NCBI GenBank assembly: GCA_964514055.1
Contig: CAZEPB010000002.1
Span: 104,904-168,903, forward strand
Source of the DNA: SG8-32-3 sp964514055
GTDB taxonomy: Archaea; Thermoproteota; Bathyarchaeia; Bathyarchaeales; Bathycorpusculaceae
Length of the DNA: 64,000 nt
Direction: 5' to 3'
Below are positions 60,889-64,000 of the stretch, piece after piece. A model generated the notes under the pieces. That model saw only the letters and a program-made list of their open reading frames with translations, was not told where the DNA came from and made no database searches. A program made the position numbers and the translations under genes. Positions within the stretch are counted from its first letter, which is position 1; each line of letters starts with the position of its first letter.

Positions 60889-61785
60889 CTATATCAAATA
60901 TTCCAGTATGATTGTAATTGCGTAGATCAACATAGCTAGGTGAAAGAGAGGCAGTGCTTTCATCCCGGAATCCGCGTTTTTTCCTTTTAGTATTATGTAA
61001 TTTCCGATGGATATCAGCAAGAATCCCACCGCAAAACCAGCAATCGCTAATGTTCCAAGCACGTTCAGAAAGATCACTGCAGTTCCAAAATGAAGTACGC
61101 TGAAGAGAAGTATCCAGTAAGCTGTCCCTTTCATTCCATACATAACGGGTATTGTGTTCATTTCTTTGACGCGGTCATTAGCAACATCGCTGATGTCGTT
61201 AACTCCCAAATGTGCCAATGCTAACGGATAGAAGAAAAAGGCGAAAAGCAATACGTTGATGCCGGGGCTGCCGAGGCAAAGGTAACCAGCTAGGGGAAAG
61301 AGAGTGAAGTCTATCCGTCCAATTAGCTGAGCGAAAGGAAAATTCTGGTTCCGTTTTTTAACTTGGTAGAAGACTTCGAGGCAATAGCACACTATCATGA
61401 TGCCGAAAACATAAAGCAACTGAGGAAACGGAAGGGTGAAAATTAAAATTGTCGTAACGGTTACAAGCAGAGCGAAGAGAAAGACCGCATTTTGCCGAGT
61501 GATTAGACCTTGGGATATGGGTCTTTTACCAAAGACTCTCCAGTACTTTGTAAGCTTATCAAATTCTACGTCTTTCTTATCTATATCACCGTCCACAATG
61601 TCATTCAAGACGAGTCCAGCTTCGAACCCGAGAAAACCAATCAAAACGACTTTAATTACGAGCAGCCAAGAAAAACTACCATAATATTGGAAAGCAAGGA
61701 AAAGCCCAGAGCAGAAGAGTATCGGCCAGACAAAAAAGAAGTGCAATCGTGTGAGATCCATGTATGCTTTGAGTTTTCCTTTCAT
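60889..61785 (-). CDS. UbiA-family prenyltransferase
   Basis: This 298-residue protein has about eight or nine TM helices. Aspartate motif 1 is NDIVDGDIDKKDVEFD, and motif 2 is NDISDVANDRVKEMNTIPVM. Such enzymes join a prenyl chain to an aromatic or polar acceptor; it may act in quinone, heme or lipid synthesis. The ATG at 61785 (MKGKLKAYMDLTRLHFFFVW) is preferred, as the longer frame to 61911 would overlap the divergent gene. It differs from the DGGGP synthase at 21061 in both motifs. Confidence 0.85.
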   Translation of the reverse strand: MKGKLKAYMDLTRLHFFFVWPILFCSGLFLAFQYYGSFSWLLVIKVVLIGFLGFEAGLVLNDIVDGDIDKKDVEFDKLTKYWRVFGKRPISQGLITRQNAVFLFALLVTVTTILIFTLPFPQLLYVFGIMIVCYCLEVFYQVKKRNQNFPFAQLIGRIDFTLFPLAGYLCLGSPGINVLLFAFFFYPLALAHLGVNDISDVANDRVKEMNTIPVMYGMKGTAYWILLFSVLHFGTAVIFLNVLGTLAIAGFAVGFLLISIGNYIILKGKNADSGMKALPLFHLAMLIYAITIILEYLI

Positions 61786-61872
61786 TTCAAAAGCCTCATC
61801 TTCCGCTCTTATTAGAATGAGTTTAATTATTAAACTATTCTCACTATAAACTAAAGAGATGAGAGATAACTT

Positions 61873-62784
61873 ATGGGCATTCCGAAAATTCTCAGAATAA
61901 TACGTGTTCACATTGTAGCGGGAGGGGTTCTTGCGTTCTCGCTTGGGGTGCTCTTGGCTGTTGCTGGTGGCGGAAGCTTTGACCTTACACGAGTGGCTTT
62001 GGGGTATGCCGTTGTGCTTTTAGGAGATCTTTCAACGCATTACAGCAATGATTATTTTGATGTCGAAGTCGACAAGCACATCGAGCAGAAAAAGTTTTTT
62101 TCAGGCAGCACCCTTCTCGTCAGTAATCCTAATCTGCGGTCATTATCACGATATATCGCGATTTCGCTGATGGCATCCTCGAATTTGTTGGCAGTCGCGC
62201 TTGTCCTTTTTCTTGGGGTTCCCATCGAATTTTTTGTTGTTATCTTGGGTGCGAGTCTTGTGGGCTGGTTTTATTCAGCGCCTCCGCTGCGTTTGACTTC
62301 AAGAGGCTTTGGCGAGGTTGCTGTAGCGTGCGTAACAGGTTTTGCCATCCCTGGGTTAGGTTACCTGGCGGTAAGGGGTCAGTTTGACCCTTTGTTTGTC
62401 TATTTGGCTGTTCCTTTTGTAATGTATGGGTTAATTCTCAGCCTCAGTCTTGAAGCTCCTGATGTTGACGTCGACCGAAAAGGGGGTAAAAGAAATCTTG
62501 CTGTCCGAAAAGGGGAATCCAGTGTTTTCTTTCTTATTTTAGCGTTGGCTGTCTCAGCTACGTTAACATTATATGTCTATAATTGGTTCATAACTTCCGC
62601 GGTTGTAGACCTTGGAATTGTGTTTCTTTTTTCAATCATGCCCTTAATTGCGGGGCTTGCTGGAGTTGTAGGCATTTTACAGAAAAGGGCAGTGAATCGT
62701 TTTAGTGCGTTAAATGTTGCGTCGCTGTTTGTCTTTAACATGCTCATGATAGCATATCTTCTGGTTATCGTACTTGCAGCGTAG
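61873..62784 (+). CDS. UbiA/MenA-type prenyltransferase
   Basis: This 303-residue, nine-TM protein has MenA-like motifs HYSNDYFDVEVDKHIEQKKF and EAPDVDVDRKGGKRNLAVRK. MenA-like enzymes prenylate 1,4-dihydroxy-2-naphthoate in menaquinone synthesis, but archaeal relatives have other acceptors. It is divergent from another UbiA gene 87 nt away. The frame starts cleanly at ATG 61873 with GAGATGAGAG upstream. Confidence 0.87.
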   Translation: MGIPKILRIIRVHIVAGGVLAFSLGVLLAVAGGGSFDLTRVALGYAVVLLGDLSTHYSNDYFDVEVDKHIEQKKFFSGSTLLVSNPNLRSLSRYIAISLMASSNLLAVALVLFLGVPIEFFVVILGASLVGWFYSAPPLRLTSRGFGEVAVACVTGFAIPGLGYLAVRGQFDPLFVYLAVPFVMYGLILSLSLEAPDVDVDRKGGKRNLAVRKGESSVFFLILALAVSATLTLYVYNWFITSAVVDLGIVFLFSIMPLIAGLAGVVGILQKRAVNRFSALNVASLFVFNMLMIAYLLVIVLAA

Positions 62785-62848
62785 TAAGTTTAGTGAATGG
62801 CACATGGGAAGCAAGAATTATAGGATGAGGGGCTGCTATTAGGAGACC

Positions 62849-63274
62849 ATGAAGGCTTGCGTTCTATACATCTCACGCACAGGTAACACCAAACGTTTGG
62901 CAGAAGCCATATCGGATTTGCTGGAAGCACCAGTTTTTGACATAGCCCATGCCCCTGAACCTTCAGGCGTCAATGACTTCAACCTGCTAGTTATAGGCAC
63001 ACCCGTTATGGGGCTCCGACCCGCGCCGGAAGTGTAGTCTTTCGTTAAACGCTTGCCGGAATGCACGGGTAAGAAGGCTATTCTGTTCTGCACGTATGCC
63101 ATTAAAAAGGGTGGAACCGTAAACGTCTTGGAGAAGGAACTAACAAAGAAAGGTTACGCCACCGTCTTAAGTGTCTCCAAAAGAGGTTTAAAGCCGAGTA
63201 AAGCTGACCTCTCAGATGTCTTGGATGAAATAGAAAAGGCAGTAGCAGACGAACGTGGCGCAGAACAACAATAA
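62849..63274 (+). pseudogene. Flavodoxin-family gene interrupted by one in-frame TAG
   Basis: The reading frame MKACVLYISRTGNTKRLAEA runs to a TAG at 63035-63037 and goes on in the same frame as SFVKRLPECTGKKAILFCTY to a normal end at 63274. SRTGNT is the FMN phosphate loop and IGTPVMGLRPAPEV the second loop; the whole is 141 codons, a typical short flavodoxin. A family lysine (AAG) at the stop site would need only one base change. No frameshift or other lesion is present. Recent decay, a base error or UAG readthrough are the options. Confidence 0.8.
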
Positions 63275-63328
63275 GGATAGGGTTTTTCTCTTTCCACACC
63301 TAACTCTGGAAGATACAGCAGATTCTGC

Positions 63329-63535
63329 TCATTTGACTTCCATTAGAAAAACCATGTTTCTATCGGTTTTAGACCGAGGACGCGCGGTGGACCCTAATTT
63401 CGAGTTAGATCGGCTCAATTGACGATGAGTCGCAGGGCATTGAATTCCCGCAGTTTTCCCGTCCTTCGAAACCCAAACAACGCGAGCCATTCTACTGCAT
63501 TCTGGACACTTGATGTGGTCGCCTATGTTGACCAT
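63329..63535 (-). CDS. Small zinc-ribbon protein
   Basis: This 68-residue protein begins MVNIGDHIKCPECSRMARVV and continues WVSKDGKTAGIQCPATHRQL. The CPEC and CPATH stretches form a C-x2-C ... C-x3-H zinc site. The strongly patterned N terminus suggests a conserved archaeal small protein; the C-terminal half is basic. Function unknown. Confidence 0.65.
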   Translation of the reverse strand: MVNIGDHIKCPECSRMARVVWVSKDGKTAGIQCPATHRQLSRSNSKLGSTARPRSKTDRNMVFLMEVK

Positions 63536-63929
63536 GTTCTCGTTTCTCCTCTTTTATTGTTCACGCAGGTTTTCTTTCCCGCTTTCCTTTTTAATTACCA
63601 ATGAACACGAAATGGACGATTTGCATCTGCATCTTTTTTCAACAACGCTGCTCTCAGAAGGCAGGATGCTTTTTGCCATGTTACTTTAATTTGAAAAGAG
63701 TCCGTTATTCAATAGGTTCGCCCTAGAGGATAAAAGAAACTCTTCACATTGAAGTGCGCCACGGCACTTATAAACGCTATGTTCAAAAACGTTAAGACAC
63801 GAACAGAACGAAACGGTCAGCGTTTCAATGAATGGCGCTCAAAAAACTTCGATGCATTTGAGAGCGTAAAACGCTGGAAATAAGAAAAAATCTAACTGAA
63901 AAAATTATGGGAAAAACGTGTGGACAAGA
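63536..63929. other. Intergenic region without convincing gene
   Basis: It holds an inverted repeat GTGC-GCCACG-GCAC at 63754-63767 directly before a TATA-like CTTATAAACG (63768-63777), and a 34-codon frame from ATG 63779 (MFKNVKTRTERNGQRFNEWR) to TAA 63883. The ATG is only 2 nt after the TATA-like box, so the frame is probably not a leaderless gene. Nothing else was recognised. Confidence 0.3.
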
Positions 63930-64000
63930 TTATCTCTTCTTGGCATGTTTTGCAGGAAGCGAAACTTTTTTTCTCTGTTTCCTCTTCATTTCCTTCTCTC
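63930..64000 (-). CDS. C-terminal end of a basic protein (partial, tentative)
   Basis: Read on the minus strand from the window edge, the frame EKEMKRKQRKKVSLPAKHA then KKR ends at TAA (63930-63932). A short gene starting at the internal ATG would give only 19 residues, so the reading more likely continues outside. Lysine and arginine richness suggests nucleic-acid binding. Too little is visible for a firm call. Confidence 0.3.
   Translation of the reverse strand, partial: EKEMKRKQRKKVSLPAKHAKKR

Noticed and set aside
63779..63883. 34-codon ORF near the window end
   Set aside because: The ATG lies directly behind a TATA-like box, too close to be transcribed from it, and there is no Shine-Dalgarno sequence.

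Overview
The window looks like a chromosomal segment of an uncultivated TACK-type archaeon, most probably a Bathyarchaeia (MCG) lineage. Archaeal markers read directly from the sequence are ribosomal protein L14e, Cbf5, aIF1A, tRNA-splicing endonuclease EndA, an intron-containing tRNA-Ser, digeranylgeranylglyceryl phosphate synthase, an archaeal-type serine hydroxymethyltransferase, a diphthine-ammonia ligase and an ESCRT-III/CdvB-like protein. Starts are often GTG or TTG, Shine-Dalgarno sites are common, and many genes encode secreted proteins with a C-terminal membrane anchor. The lineage assignment is inference; no rRNA is present. Layout: 0-9.5 kb holds a truncated P-type ATPase, an H+-pumping pyrophosphatase of the K+-independent type, an ornithine cyclodeaminase/alanine dehydrogenase-family enzyme, a B12-binding radical SAM protein, a flavin reductase and AsnRS. 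9.5-21 kb is dominated by three large secreted beta-propeller proteins with their own regulators (TrmB-type, ArsR-like membrane HTH), a CDF metal transporter, a DUF4256 gene and the CdvB-like gene. 21-35.5 kb is core metabolism and information processing (DGGGP synthase, sugar nucleotidyltransferase, EndA, GlyRS, nitroreductase, RibD-like reductase, phosphodiesterase, Lrp, M20 peptidase) with several tiny proteins. 35.8-38.7 kb is an AT-rich restriction-modification island. 38.8-45 kb returns to core genes (L14e, Cbf5, methyltransferase, tRNA-Ser, anion transporter operon, aIF1A, OB-fold protein). 45-51 kb is an iron-uptake cluster (feoB, feoA, DtxR-type regulator with paired operators) followed by glyA-serA. 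51-64 kb has Dph6 coupled to a glutamine amidotransferase, a Lon-like protease, secreted proteins around a membrane HTH sensor, two divergent UbiA prenyltransferases, and a flavodoxin gene broken by a single TAG. The most unusual item is the restriction-modification island: an RHH regulator and an N4-type DNA methyltransferase (TTGA overlap) sit divergently from a two-gene restriction operon. One restriction gene carries two degenerate LAGLIDADG motifs that have lost the catalytic acids; the other is a PD-(D/E)XK nuclease that appears to start at CTG inside a CTGA overlap. Other signals beyond gene calls are four dispersed copies of a TATA/G-tract/GAGCACTAGAG element, mostly pointing into 3' ends of opposing genes; a 45-bp element shared by two secreted-protein genes that flank an HTH sensor gene; matched GAACA-N3-TGTTC sites around a membrane HTH gene; paired DtxR-like palindromes; a hairpin-rich divergent spacer at 57.2 kb; and very short genes (47-aa zinc protein, 29-aa basic peptide, 61-aa protein with a duplicated 21-residue unit).
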